Of a stretch of DNA of 64,000 nucleotides, positions 35,179 through 43,153 are shown one piece after another. The notes under the pieces were generated by a model. That model did not search any database, was not told the DNA's origin, and was given only the letters and a program-made list of their open reading frames with translations. Source of the stretch: Flaviflexus salsibiostraticola (GTDB lineage: Bacteria > Actinomycetota > Actinomycetes > Actinomycetales > Actinomycetaceae); assembly GCF_003952265.1 (NCBI RefSeq), contig NZ_CP034438.1, positions 2,046,001 through 2,110,000 of the forward strand, written 5' to 3'. Within the stretch, counting starts at the first letter, position 1. Each line of letters begins with the position of its first letter. Made by a program: the position numbers and the translations under genes.

Positions 35179-35955
35179 ATGATCAAGTCTCAGCGTTCCG
35201 GCCGTCACGTGGCTGTCCCTGCTGTCAAGCCCATGGCCGCCGGCGTTGTCGGTGCCGCAGCCGCGACGACGGGCCTGCTGTTCAGCGCAGCTGCACCCGC
35301 CGCCTTCGGCACCGAAGAGCAGATCGGCGCTTCCGAGCGTATCGACCTCGCCGCACAGCCCATTGAAGAGGCGGTCGCTCAGTTCACGGTGAAGACCGAG
35401 GGCTCCGCCGACTTCGCGCTCGACGAGGTGACCGTGACCGCCGTGGCCCCCGAGCCCGAGCCCGAGCCGGAGCCGGTGGTCGAAGAGGCCGCCCCGGTCG
35501 CCGTCGAAGCGCCCGCCGAGCAGGCCGCGCCCGCCGCCGCCCCGGCACCCGCCGCACAGGCTCCTGCCGCTCAGGCCGCACCGGCCCCCGCGCCCGCAGC
35601 TGCCCCGGCTCCTGCCGCGTCCGGTGTCGGCGCCCAGGTCGTCGCCATCGCCCGCTCCTATGAGGGAGCCCCCTACGTGTGGGGCGGCACCAGCCCCGCG
35701 GGCTGGGACTGCATCGGCTACGCCGCGTTCGTCTACCGTCAGGTCGGCGTGTCCATCCCCGCCTCGTCCTCGGCCGCACGCTTTGCCGGCACCCAGGTGC
35801 CCGCGTCACAGGCACAGCCCGGCGACCTCATGTGGTGGCCCGGCCACGTCGGCATCTACACCGGCAACGGCTCGCACATCGCAGCCTGGAACCCGACCAT
35901 GGGAACCAAGGAGGCACCGGTCTGGGGCAACCCGATTTACCTCCGCGTTCTCTGA
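35179..35955 (+). CDS. Secreted NlpC/P60-family protein, variant active-site context
   Basis: The 258-residue paralogue of the preceding gene has the same plan: a signal region with Ala-rich cleavage zone (about residues 15-43), a Pro/Glu/Ala-rich spacer (about 90-150) and a C-terminal NlpC/P60 domain. The catalytic Cys is in GWDCIGYAAFV, so the usual Cys-Ser-Gly is Cys-Ile-Gly. The His is in WWPGHVGIYTG. The substitution next to the nucleophile may change activity. The ATG at 35179 is preferred over a TTG at 35167 because TTGGAG is the ribosome site. The N-terminus QRSGRHVA resembles RRGRHVA of the neighbour, supporting duplication. Confidence 0.9.
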   Translation: MIKSQRSGRHVAVPAVKPMAAGVVGAAAATTGLLFSAAAPAAFGTEEQIGASERIDLAAQPIEEAVAQFTVKTEGSADFALDEVTVTAVAPEPEPEPEPVVEEAAPVAVEAPAEQAAPAAAPAPAAQAPAAQAAPAPAPAAAPAPAASGVGAQVVAIARSYEGAPYVWGGTSPAGWDCIGYAAFVYRQVGVSIPASSSAARFAGTQVPASQAQPGDLMWWPGHVGIYTGNGSHIAAWNPTMGTKEAPVWGNPIYLRVL

Positions 35956-35969
35956 TAGCGCGATAGCAG

Positions 35970-36001
35970 AAGGAGCAGTCCAGTTGGACTGCTCCTTTTC
36001 T
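35970..36001 (+). terminator. Terminator of second NlpC/P60 gene
   Basis: A perfect 13-bp stem with a GT loop (35970-35982/35985-35997) followed by TTTTCT is an unambiguous intrinsic terminator. Confidence 0.92.
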
Positions 36002-36152
36002 GTTGCCCATGGCGGCGCTCTCCGGCCAGAGGTGAGTCGTTCGCGTGATCTGCGACCGCATGGCAAGCCTGACCGGGGCGAATAGGAATCTGCCGGTACG
36101 CAAACGGCATTCCAGCGGTAAAGTGAGGACAAGACCTGAGAAGGAGGCCGTC

Positions 36153-37085
36153 ATGACGCATGACAACGTTGTCGCCGTAGGTATCGATGGTTCAGAAAGA
36201 TCAGATATCGCCCTCACGTGGGCGATCGAACAGGCAAAGCGGAGGCAGGCGCGGCTCCACATCGTCACGTCCTATGAGCTGCCGACGTACACGGCCCACA
36301 CATTCGAGGGCGCAGGGTCCTCAATCGACTCGAGGCTGTTCGAAGCGGCGGACGAGTTCCTCGACATCGCCGTCAAGCGTGCGGAGGGCGCTGGCGTGGA
36401 GACGTCGTCCTCGTTGGAGACGGGCGACCCGGCCGCGGTCCTCGTCGAGCTGTCCAAGAAGGTCGCGACGGTCGTCGTCGGCTCCAGGGGCCGAGGGTCC
36501 TTCGCGGATAGGCTGCTCGGCACGGTCTCCAGCGCGGTTCCCGCACACGCCTATTGCCCGACAGTTGTCGTCACCGAACAGTCGGCAGGCTCCTGCCTGC
36601 CGATCCGCCACATCGTCGTCGGCGTCGATGGATCCGAGGCGGCGAACATCGCGCTCGAGCGCGCCATCTGGGAGGCCGAGCGCTGGCAGGCGAAGCTCAC
36701 CGCGGTCGCTGCGGTCAACATGGGCTCGATCGCGTGGATGCCGGGGGCGGGGTACTCGGTCGACGTGCTGGATGATGTGCGCTCCGGCCTCGAGGTTGTT
36801 GTCGAGGAGGCCACGCGCGGCTTCGATATCGATGTTCGCACCCATGCCCTCGAGGGCAACCCCGCGGCCCTGATGGCAGAGTTCTCGACCGCTGTCGACA
36901 TGCTCGTCATCGGCACCCGCGGCCGGGGCGGTTTCGCGGGTCTCCTCCTCGGTTCGACCTCGCAGGCGATCCTCCACCATTCGACCTGCCCGGTCATGGT
37001 CGTCCCGAAGCGGATCAAGCCCGGGGATGACATTCCTCCCACGCCGCCGAGCGTGACGGACGTCCCGTGGAATAGGCCCGAATGA
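36153..37085 (+). CDS. Tandem-domain universal stress protein
   Basis: The 310-residue protein consists of two UspA domains (about residues 5-145 and 155-292). Each has the beginning VGIDGS/VGVDGS motif and the ATP-binding Gly motif, GSRGRG-x8-G in the first and GTRGRG-x8-G in the second, so both halves should bind ATP. A short Pro-rich tail ends the protein. Such double Usp proteins are abundant in actinobacteria and often respond to hypoxia or stationary phase. AAGGAGG precedes the ATG at 36153. It is monocistronic, followed by tRNA-Arg. Confidence 0.93.
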   Translation: MTHDNVVAVGIDGSERSDIALTWAIEQAKRRQARLHIVTSYELPTYTAHTFEGAGSSIDSRLFEAADEFLDIAVKRAEGAGVETSSSLETGDPAAVLVELSKKVATVVVGSRGRGSFADRLLGTVSSAVPAHAYCPTVVVTEQSAGSCLPIRHIVVGVDGSEAANIALERAIWEAERWQAKLTAVAAVNMGSIAWMPGAGYSVDVLDDVRSGLEVVVEEATRGFDIDVRTHALEGNPAALMAEFSTAVDMLVIGTRGRGGFAGLLLGSTSQAILHHSTCPVMVVPKRIKPGDDIPPTPPSVTDVPWNRPE

Positions 37086-37111
37086 GTTCATTCGCTAGAA
37101 TGTAGGGCGTT

Positions 37112-37183
37112 GCCCTTGTAGCTCAGCGGAAGAGCAATCGCCTCCTAAGCGATAGGTCGTTGGTTCGAATCCAATCGAGGGCA
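37112..37183 (+). tRNA. tRNA-Arg (anticodon CCT)
   Basis: A full cloverleaf folds: acceptor 37112-37118 with 37176-37182 (one T-G pair) and a T-arm with GGTTCGAATCC. The anticodon stem ATCGC/GCGAT encloses loop CTCCTAA, giving CCT. The discriminator is A37183, and CCA is not encoded. Confidence 0.95.
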
Positions 37184-37260
37184 CTGCCCATGTGGCCCGG
37201 CCCGAGCATGACGCTCGGCCGGGCCGCTGTCGTTCCCGAGGTGAGTGCGGCCGCGGGGGT

Positions 37261-38498
37261 GAGTTATAGGCCAAAAAGTGTGTCTGGGTTGGGCGTGTCT
37301 AGCGTAGTTCTGTCCAGTCCAGGGCGGTGTCGTATTGGCGGGGCTGGTTCTGTTGGTGTGCCGCGTCGGCGCGGATGTGGGCGTGGTGGTCGTGGTAGCG
37401 AGCGGCTGTTGTGGCGGGGTCCTCGGGGGCTTCGGTGCGGTAGTACAGGTACCAGTCGGTCAGGGCGCGTTGGTGAGCTGGTGGCATTCCTCGATGTGTG
37501 GCGATCAGCGCCTTGAGGGGTGAGTTGATTCCGCCCTCGAGCCGGTTTGTGGTGCGCGGTATTGTGCCGGTCACTGCGTGGAGCTCTGGGTTGAGGTGGG
37601 TGAACAGGTCACCGGCCCGTGCCCGTGTGGTCAGCACTGCGAATGCTCGCCGTGATCGCAGGTGGGTGTAGTCCGTTGTGGGGTGGCCGTATCTGTCCCG
37701 GCTGATGGTTCTTTCGTTGAGCGTGGGCTTGTGGTGGGCGTGGACGCGGGCGAGTTCTTTCTGCCAGGCGATGGCTTCGTCGCGGGTGGTGACTTGCATG
37801 AGGGCTCTGGTCAGAGACAGGGCGTCTTTGGAGGGCCCGAACACGGGCCGGAACGTGGTCTGTCGTTTGACGTTGAGGAAGACGTGGAACAGGCAGCGTT
37901 GGATGTGTGTGGTGGGCCAGCTGGCGCGCAGGGCTTTGGCGATGCCGGAGCCGCCGTCAATGACGACGATGCGTGGTGGGGGCAGGGTATCCATCAGTAC
38001 CTGCCAGGAGTGGGCGTTCTCTTGAGTGGCCCAGTGCCAGGCGACGACATGGGTGGGGCTGGAGGCGATGAGGCAGACCATGTTCCCGATCCATGTCCCG
38101 TCGAGAATGAGGACGTCATGGACTTCTCCGGTGAGGATTGGGCGCGGCTGGATCTGCCATAGGTGTGCGATCTTGCGCCGGAACGTGCGCGGTGAGATCC
38201 CGACTGTTGCCGGGTCGAAGCTATCGAGGAGCCAGGACACGAACCAGCGCAGCACGTGCCGGTCGGTCAGGGCCGGCTTGGTCAGGGTGGTGGAGCTGCC
38301 GCAGCGAGTGCATCGGAACCGTTGGGCACCTGCTGTGGTGTAGCCATTCTTCTTCAGTGAAGCAGAGCAGATATCACACGTACGCCGGTAGGTGGGAGAA
38401 GGCATGGATTTAATACTCCAGAAGTATTAAATGTCAGACCTTCTCCCATGCCCTCAACGATAAACCAGGATCAGAGACACACTTTCTGACCTATAGCT
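37261..38498 (-). mobile_element. Complete IS256-group insertion sequence (IS1249-type)
   Basis: The 1238-bp element is flanked by a 9-bp direct repeat, CGCGGGGGT, at 37252-37260 and 38499-38507. Its imperfect terminal inverted repeats match in the pattern AG(T/C)TATAGG(C/T)CA(A/G)AAAGTGTGTCT, with one extra base at the left end. One transposase gene fills it. The target-site length of 8-9 bp fits the IS256 family. Both ends and the target duplication are intact, so this looks like a recent, possibly still active, insertion. It lies 68 bp downstream of tRNA-Arg and not within a gene. Confidence 0.9.
37299..38405 (-). CDS. IS1249-type transposase
   Basis: The 368-residue transposase begins with a zinc-ribbon (Cys10-x2-Cys13 and Cys32-x2-Cys35), followed by a helix-turn-helix-like region. 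An RNase H-fold DDE catalytic core follows: Asp in LILDGTW near residue 102, Asp in IVVIDGGSG near 150, and Glu in TTNRLEGGINSPLKA near 292. The arrangement matches the IS1249 subgroup of IS256/MULE-like transposases that is frequent in Corynebacterium and Brevibacterium. The frame is uninterrupted and lies within intact inverted repeats, so it may be functional. Confidence 0.92.
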   Translation of the reverse strand: MPSPTYRRTCDICSASLKKNGYTTAGAQRFRCTRCGSSTTLTKPALTDRHVLRWFVSWLLDSFDPATVGISPRTFRRKIAHLWQIQPRPILTGEVHDVLILDGTWIGNMVCLIASSPTHVVAWHWATQENAHSWQVLMDTLPPPRIVVIDGGSGIAKALRASWPTTHIQRCLFHVFLNVKRQTTFRPVFGPSKDALSLTRALMQVTTRDEAIAWQKELARVHAHHKPTLNERTISRDRYGHPTTDYTHLRSRRAFAVLTTRARAGDLFTHLNPELHAVTGTIPRTTNRLEGGINSPLKALIATHRGMPPAHQRALTDWYLYYRTEAPEDPATTAARYHDHHAHIRADAAHQQNQPRQYDTALDWTELR

Positions 38499-38507
38499 CG
38501 CGGGGGT

Positions 38508-38820
38508 CGCCCGAGCACTCCTGCGATGCCCATGGCCGGACCTCTGCAGTCCTGGGACCTTTCCCCCCCAGGCGGCCTTGAATGGCGGAATTTCGGGCAG
38601 AACCTGTTGTCAGCCATGATGTTCTCTGGGAGAACCCTGGCGGAAGTGGCGGATTCGCGCCGAAATCTCGCTATGAGGGGAGAAATCCACTGTTCTCCGG
38701 TCGCGATCGAGTACCGTCGACAGCACACTAGAACGATCAGGCCGTTACAGCCAGTGACGCAGCCACCCGTCGGAGTTCCCCTCTTCGGCATTGGACCGTC
38801 GCATCGCGACAACCGCACCC
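38508..38820. other. Gene-free stretch after the insertion sequence
   Basis: About 310 bp follow the right target duplication. I see no gene with a ribosome site and no RNA or strong hairpin. It presumably was continuous with the tRNA-Arg downstream region before the insertion. Confidence 0.5.
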
Positions 38821-38832
38821 AAGGAGAGAATC

Positions 38833-38976
38833 ATGTGGTTAGCACTCATCGTCATCGGTATCGTCATGGTGCTGTTCGGCGTCTTTGTCGAAGCAGCTCA
38901 GTTCCTCATCTGGCTGGGAATCATCCTCCTCGTCGTGTCCCTCGTCCTGTCGCTCATCGGACGATCACGACGGTAG
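38833..38976 (+). CDS. Small hydrophobic membrane protein (DUF6131-like)
   Basis: The 47-residue protein is almost entirely two hydrophobic helices (about residues 2-20 and 23-42) separated by a short turn, and it ends in a basic GRSRR tail. The AAGGAG site at 38821 is ideally spaced before the ATG, and a strong terminator follows the stop, so it is very likely a real single-gene unit. The pattern resembles DUF6131 proteins, which are abundant and uncharacterised in actinobacteria. Function unknown. Confidence 0.75.
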   Translation: MWLALIVIGIVMVLFGVFVEAAQFLIWLGIILLVVSLVLSLIGRSRR

Positions 38977-38980
38977 TCGA

Positions 38981-39027
38981 CTGAGAAGAATCCCCCGATC
39001 ATCCGATCGGGGGATTCTCCGTTCTCA
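38981..39027. terminator. Terminator between small membrane protein and HAD gene
   Basis: A perfect 13-bp core stem (38988-39000/39005-39017) is extended by outer CTGAGAA/TTCTCAG pairing. It serves the plus-strand small gene and possibly the converging minus-strand HAD gene. Confidence 0.85.
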
Positions 39028-39041
39028 GGACGCGGGATTTT

Positions 39042-39791
39042 TCAGAAGAGGGGGCGGAGGATGTCGACGAGAGCGCCCGGTTTGGCGAGGGTGTGGTCTG
39101 GTTCGACAGGTACGTGGAAGGGGCGCGGGGGAGCGTGCGGGACGGGGGTGAGGATGACGGCGGCGACGCCGGCCCGTCGGCTGCAGAGGACGTCACGGTC
39201 GATTCTGTCACCGACGTACCAGCAGCGGCTTGCCGAGAGCCCGAGGCCGGCGGCGGCCGCGTGGATGAGGGCGGGGTTGGGCTTGCGGACCCCCGCCTCA
39301 TCGGAATAGACCTGGGCTGTGATGTGGCGGCTGAAGCCGAAGTCGTCGAGAGCCTCGCGGTGGACGGAACCGCTCAGAGCATTGGAGGCGATTGCCACGG
39401 GCAGGCTGCGCTCGCCGCACCAGTCGAGCAGTCGTGTGATCCCGGGGCGCACGGTACGGGTGACCTGGGTGCGGGAGATCGCCCGGCAGATCGCGGACTC
39501 GTGGCCGACGAGACGATTCCGTGACGCCGGTGGCCAGTCGGCGGCGATGAAGTCGCGGACGTACGATTCGTGGCTGAGCTCGACCGGTTCCGCGGGCCGC
39601 GACATCGCATCCCGCCAGAGTGAATACGCTGTGTCGGCCGCGTCGAGATCATCGGCGATCCGGTCGAGGGGGAGGGGTGCATCCCCCAGGAGGGCGAGGA
39701 TCTCCTCCGCCACACGCTGCTGCCAGCCCGCGTTCTTCCGGGAGAGGGCGATGACGCCGCCGAAGTCGAGTATCACGCCATCTGGCCTCAT
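39042..39791 (-). CDS. HAD-superfamily hydrolase
   Basis: The 249-residue protein has the HAD signatures: nucleophile Asp in VILDFGGVI (residues ~6-14), the Ser/Thr of motif II in AIASNAL, the Lys of motif III in VRKPNPALI, and the motif IV acids in CWYVGDRIDRDV. The DxGGV form of motif I places it in the phosphatase/dehalogenase-like subfamily with a helical cap; the second Asp of classical DxD phosphatases is Gly, so phosphatase activity is uncertain. The ATG at 39791 has GGAAGG upstream; a GTG one codon earlier is possible. It is not linked to the adjacent catabolic cluster in any evident way. Confidence 0.85.
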   Translation of the reverse strand: MRPDGVILDFGGVIALSRKNAGWQQRVAEEILALLGDAPLPLDRIADDLDAADTAYSLWRDAMSRPAEPVELSHESYVRDFIAADWPPASRNRLVGHESAICRAISRTQVTRTVRPGITRLLDWCGERSLPVAIASNALSGSVHREALDDFGFSRHITAQVYSDEAGVRKPNPALIHAAAAGLGLSASRCWYVGDRIDRDVLCSRRAGVAAVILTPVPHAPPRPFHVPVEPDHTLAKPGALVDILRPLF

Positions 39792-39934
39792 CACGTGCCC
39801 TTCCGCCTCGCCGGTGCCGACCCCAGTCTAGGCGGATCTGCACGGGCGAGGCGGAAGCGGGATTGTGGCGATGGTCAGCGGCCCTCAGGAACTCACGTGA
39901 GGTCTCCCGACTCTCACATGGAGTCTTCTGACAC

Positions 39935-41407
39935 TCACATGAGGTCGGGTGCGGGCATGCCGACGTAGACGGTCTCGAGGTACTCCTCGATGCCCTCCTT
40001 GCCGCCCTCGCGGCCCATGCCGGACTGCTTCATCCCACCGAACGGTGCGGCCGTATTGGAGATGGTGGCGCTGTTGACGCCGAGCATGCCGATCTCGAGC
40101 TTCTCGGCGAGCCGCAGGATCCTCGGCAGGCTGTTCGTATGGAAGTAGCCGGCCAGACCCACTGAATCGGCGTTGATGATGCGCACGAGGTCCTTCTCGT
40201 CGGAGAACCGGACGACGGGGGCGACCGGTCCGAAGATCTCGGTCGTCATGATCTCGGCATCGTGGGCGATATCGGTGATGACGGTGGGCTCGAAGAAGAA
40301 GCCCTCCTCGCCGATCCTCCGGCCGCCGGTCGTGATCTGGGCACCGGCCTGGACGGCGCGGTCGACGAGGCCGCTCACGTCATCGAGCTGATGCTGGGAG
40401 ACGAGCGGGCCGACGTCGACGCCGTCCTCCGTCCCATCGCCCACCCTCTGGGAGGCGAGGGCCGTCGTGAACTTCTCCGTGAACTCGTCGTACACGTCAT
40501 CGTGGACGAAGAAATGGTCGGCGGCGTTGCACGCCTCGCCCATGTTCCGCAGCTTCGTCGCGACCGCGGCCTCGACGGCCCGGTCGATGTCGGCATCCTC
40601 GAAGACGATGAAGGGGGCATTGCCGCCGAGCTCCATCGAGGTGCGCAGAACGTTGGCGGAGGCCTCCTTGAGGAGGGCCTTGCCCACGGCGGTCGAGCCG
40701 GTGAACGAGAGCTTGCGCAGCCGCGGGTCGGCAATGAGGGGGCCGGTGATCGTCCGGGAGGACTTCGAGGGGATGACGGCGAGGACCCCGGCGGGCAGGC
40801 CCGCCTCGTGCATGATCTTCGCAAAGAACAGCGAGGTCAGCGGGGTCTCCTTCGACGGCTTGAGGATGGCGACGTTGCCCGCGGCGAACGCGGGGCCGGC
40901 CTTGCGGGTGGCCATGGCCAGCGGGAAGTTCCAGGGTGTGATGAAGAGGCAGGGCCCGACGGGACGGCGGACGACGATCGCCTGGAGGTGCCCCTCGGGG
41001 ATGCGGAAGTAGTCGCCCCGGATCCTCGTCGCCTCCTCGGCGAACCAGCGGAGGAACGACGCCCCGTAGGTGACCTCGCCGTCGGCCTGGTCGAGGGGCT
41101 TGCCCATCTCCAGCGTCATGAGGAGGGCGAGATCCTCGCGGTACGTCGTCGTCGCGAGGTCGAAGGCGCGGTAGAGGATGTCGGAGCGGGTCCGCGGTGG
41201 CGTGGCGGCCCAGGCCTCCTGGGCGGCGACCGCGAGATCAAGCGCCTCGGCGGCATCCTCCGGTGCCGCGCTGGCGACGGTCGTGAGGACCTCGCCGGTG
41301 GCCGGATTGTAGACATCGAAGCGCTCGCCGGAGCGGGAGGGCCGGAATTCGCCGTTGATGTAGAGGTCGGTGGGGATAGAGGTCAGAAGCTCGTCGATTC
41401 TGGACAT
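39935..41407 (-). CDS. gabD: NAD(P)-dependent succinate-semialdehyde dehydrogenase
   Basis: The 490-residue aldehyde dehydrogenase has the Glu of MELGGNAPFIV near residue 255, the catalytic Cys in GEACNAADHFFV near 289, and the PWNFPLA motif near 155. It is closest to the GabD-type succinate-semialdehyde dehydrogenases. The ATG at 41407 is supported by AAGGAG 8 nt upstream. It is transcribed divergently from the homoprotocatechuate genes, sharing a 253-bp promoter region. Its predicted substrate is the end product of HpaI aldol cleavage, so it completes the pathway by forming succinate. Confidence 0.88.
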   Translation of the reverse strand: MSRIDELLTSIPTDLYINGEFRPSRSGERFDVYNPATGEVLTTVASAAPEDAAEALDLAVAAQEAWAATPPRTRSDILYRAFDLATTTYREDLALLMTLEMGKPLDQADGEVTYGASFLRWFAEEATRIRGDYFRIPEGHLQAIVVRRPVGPCLFITPWNFPLAMATRKAGPAFAAGNVAILKPSKETPLTSLFFAKIMHEAGLPAGVLAVIPSKSSRTITGPLIADPRLRKLSFTGSTAVGKALLKEASANVLRTSMELGGNAPFIVFEDADIDRAVEAAVATKLRNMGEACNAADHFFVHDDVYDEFTEKFTTALASQRVGDGTEDGVDVGPLVSQHQLDDVSGLVDRAVQAGAQITTGGRRIGEEGFFFEPTVITDIAHDAEIMTTEIFGPVAPVVRFSDEKDLVRIINADSVGLAGYFHTNSLPRILRLAEKLEIGMLGVNSATISNTAAPFGGMKQSGMGREGGKEGIEEYLETVYVGMPAPDLM

Positions 41408-41535
41408 GGTCACTTCTCCTTCGAAGCGGGAGGGCTGCACCCTCATCATCAGCTGATCCCACCGGGCCAAGGGAACGCTGCACGTTCGTGCGCCGTAGCC
41501 AGAGAAAGCTCGCGGGAGCAGTTTCACATTTTCAA

Positions 41536-41585
41536 TTGACAACCATGCGATGGCAGATCATGATCATATCTCAGATCGTATACGA
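41536..41585 (+). promoter_or_regulatory. Putative hpa promoter with GntR-type operator
   Basis: A consensus -35 TTGACA (41536-41541) and a weak -10 CATGAT (41559-41564) are 17 bp apart. Just downstream is the perfect palindrome TCGTATACGA (41576-41585), which fits the TnGTnTACnA form of FadR/VanR-subfamily GntR operators. A GntR gene lies in the cluster. Confidence 0.55.
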
Positions 41586-41660
41586 AACAAGATACGACCA
41601 ACCAGGTTTCGGAGATATTCACTGAACCGGCGACCTGGATGACTTGCAAAGGAGCAGGCG

Positions 41661-43109
41661 TTGAACACCATCTCGGACACGCTCGGCCATCCCGTGGGGA
41701 AGGTCATCGCCGTTCACCTGGCGTACCCCTCCCGGGCGGAGCAGCGCGGGCGGATCCCGGCGGAGGCCTCGTACTTCTTCAAGGCGCCGTCGTCGCTGGC
41801 CGGCCCGGGGGAGGTCGTCCGCCCCGAGGGCACCGAGCTGCTCGTGTTCGAGGCCGAGATCGCCCTCGTCATCGGCACCGCCGGCCGGAACATCTCGGAG
41901 GAGGACGCGTGGAGCCACGTCGGGTGGGTCACCGCCGCGAATGACATGGGCCTGCTCGACTTCCGCGCGGCGGACAAGGGCTCGAACGTGCGCTCGAAGT
42001 CAGGCGACGGCATGACGCCGATCGGGCCGCGCCTCATCGACGCTGCGACCGTTGATCCCTCCGCGCTGCGGATCAGGGCCTCCGTCGACGGTGAGGTCGT
42101 CCAGGACGATTCGTCCAGCACCCTCCTCTTCAGCTTCGCCCACTTCATCGCCGACCTGTCGCGCTTCATGACCCTCGAGCCCGGCGATGTCATCCTCACC
42201 GGCACTCCGGCGGGATCCTCGGTTCTCGCACCGGGCCAGAGCGTCACAATCGAGCTCACATCCGAGACCGATCCCTCCATCACCTCCGGCGAGCTGACGA
42301 CGACGGTTGTCGCCGGCCCGCCGCTCGCCGACATCGGCTCCGCGCCGAAGGCCGACGATCGCCAGCGCATCGACGCCTGGGGCAGCCGCGAGGCGGCCGG
42401 CCTCGAGTCTTTCGAGCTGACGCCGGAACTGCGTGAGCGTCTGTCGAAGGTCGCGGTGGCGACGCTGTCGTCGCAGATGAGGCAGAAGGGCTACCCCAAC
42501 GTCTCCATCGACGGCGTCCACCCGATGAAGCCGGGCACGACGCTCGTCGGCCGGGCGCGCACGCTCCGCTACGTGGCCCACCGCCCCGACCTCTTCAGAG
42601 CCCACGGCGGTGGATACAACGCGCAGAAGCGGGCCGTCGACACGGTCAACGAAGGCGAGGTCCTTGTCATGGAGGCCCGCTCCTTCGAGTTCGCCGGCAC
42701 CCTCGGCGACATCCTCGCCCTGCGGGCAAAGGTGCGCGGCGCAGCCGGCATCATCACCGATGGGGCAGTTCGGGACTGGGGCCCGGTCGGCGACGTCGAT
42801 CTGCCGGTCTTCGCGCAGGCCGCCCACCCCTCCGTACTCGGCCGCGTCCACATCCCGTGGAGCGTCGATGACACGATCACGTGTGGAGGGGTGACCGTCC
42901 AACCCGGCGATGTCATCGTCGGTGACGATGATGGCGCCCTCGTCATTCCCCCACATATGGTCCTCGAGATTCTTGCCGCATCGGAGCAGCAGGAGGCCGA
43001 GGAGGAGTTCATCGCCCTCATGGTGGCCGACGGCCATCCGGTCGAGGGTCTCTACCCGATGAACGCCGCATGGCGTGCGCGCTTCGAGGAGTGGGCCTCG
43101 GCCCGCTGA
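41661..43109 (+). CDS. Fusion of FAH-family isomerase/decarboxylase (HpaG-like) and RraA-like domain
   Basis: The 482-residue protein has two enzymes in one chain. Residues ~1-235 are a fumarylacetoacetate hydrolase-family domain of the HpaG type, with metal ligands in LLVFEAEIALVIG (Glu-x-Glu) and GDVILTGTPAGS near residue 175. Residues ~250-480 are an RraA/4-carboxy-4-hydroxy-2-oxoadipate aldolase-like domain with the diagnostic GIITDGAVRDWG motif near 368. In the classical pathway HpaG consists of two FAH domains that decarboxylate and isomerise OPET. Here the second is replaced by RraA, and no separate HpaF isomerase is present. It is the first gene of the operon, 45 bp before hpaE. Exact activities are inferred. 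Confidence 0.82.
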   Translation: MNTISDTLGHPVGKVIAVHLAYPSRAEQRGRIPAEASYFFKAPSSLAGPGEVVRPEGTELLVFEAEIALVIGTAGRNISEEDAWSHVGWVTAANDMGLLDFRAADKGSNVRSKSGDGMTPIGPRLIDAATVDPSALRIRASVDGEVVQDDSSSTLLFSFAHFIADLSRFMTLEPGDVILTGTPAGSSVLAPGQSVTIELTSETDPSITSGELTTTVVAGPPLADIGSAPKADDRQRIDAWGSREAAGLESFELTPELRERLSKVAVATLSSQMRQKGYPNVSIDGVHPMKPGTTLVGRARTLRYVAHRPDLFRAHGGGYNAQKRAVDTVNEGEVLVMEARSFEFAGTLGDILALRAKVRGAAGIITDGAVRDWGPVGDVDLPVFAQAAHPSVLGRVHIPWSVDDTITCGGVTVQPGDVIVGDDDGALVIPPHMVLEILAASEQQEAEEEFIALMVADGHPVEGLYPMNAAWRARFEEWASAR

Positions 43110-43153
43110 CCTCAGTTCAACGTGACGGCGAGTGCCGTCGAGAAGGAGAGACA

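Noticed and set aside
38471..38818. Minus-strand 115-codon frame after the IS
   Set aside because: It crosses the IS end and target duplication, has no ribosome site and no family resemblance.
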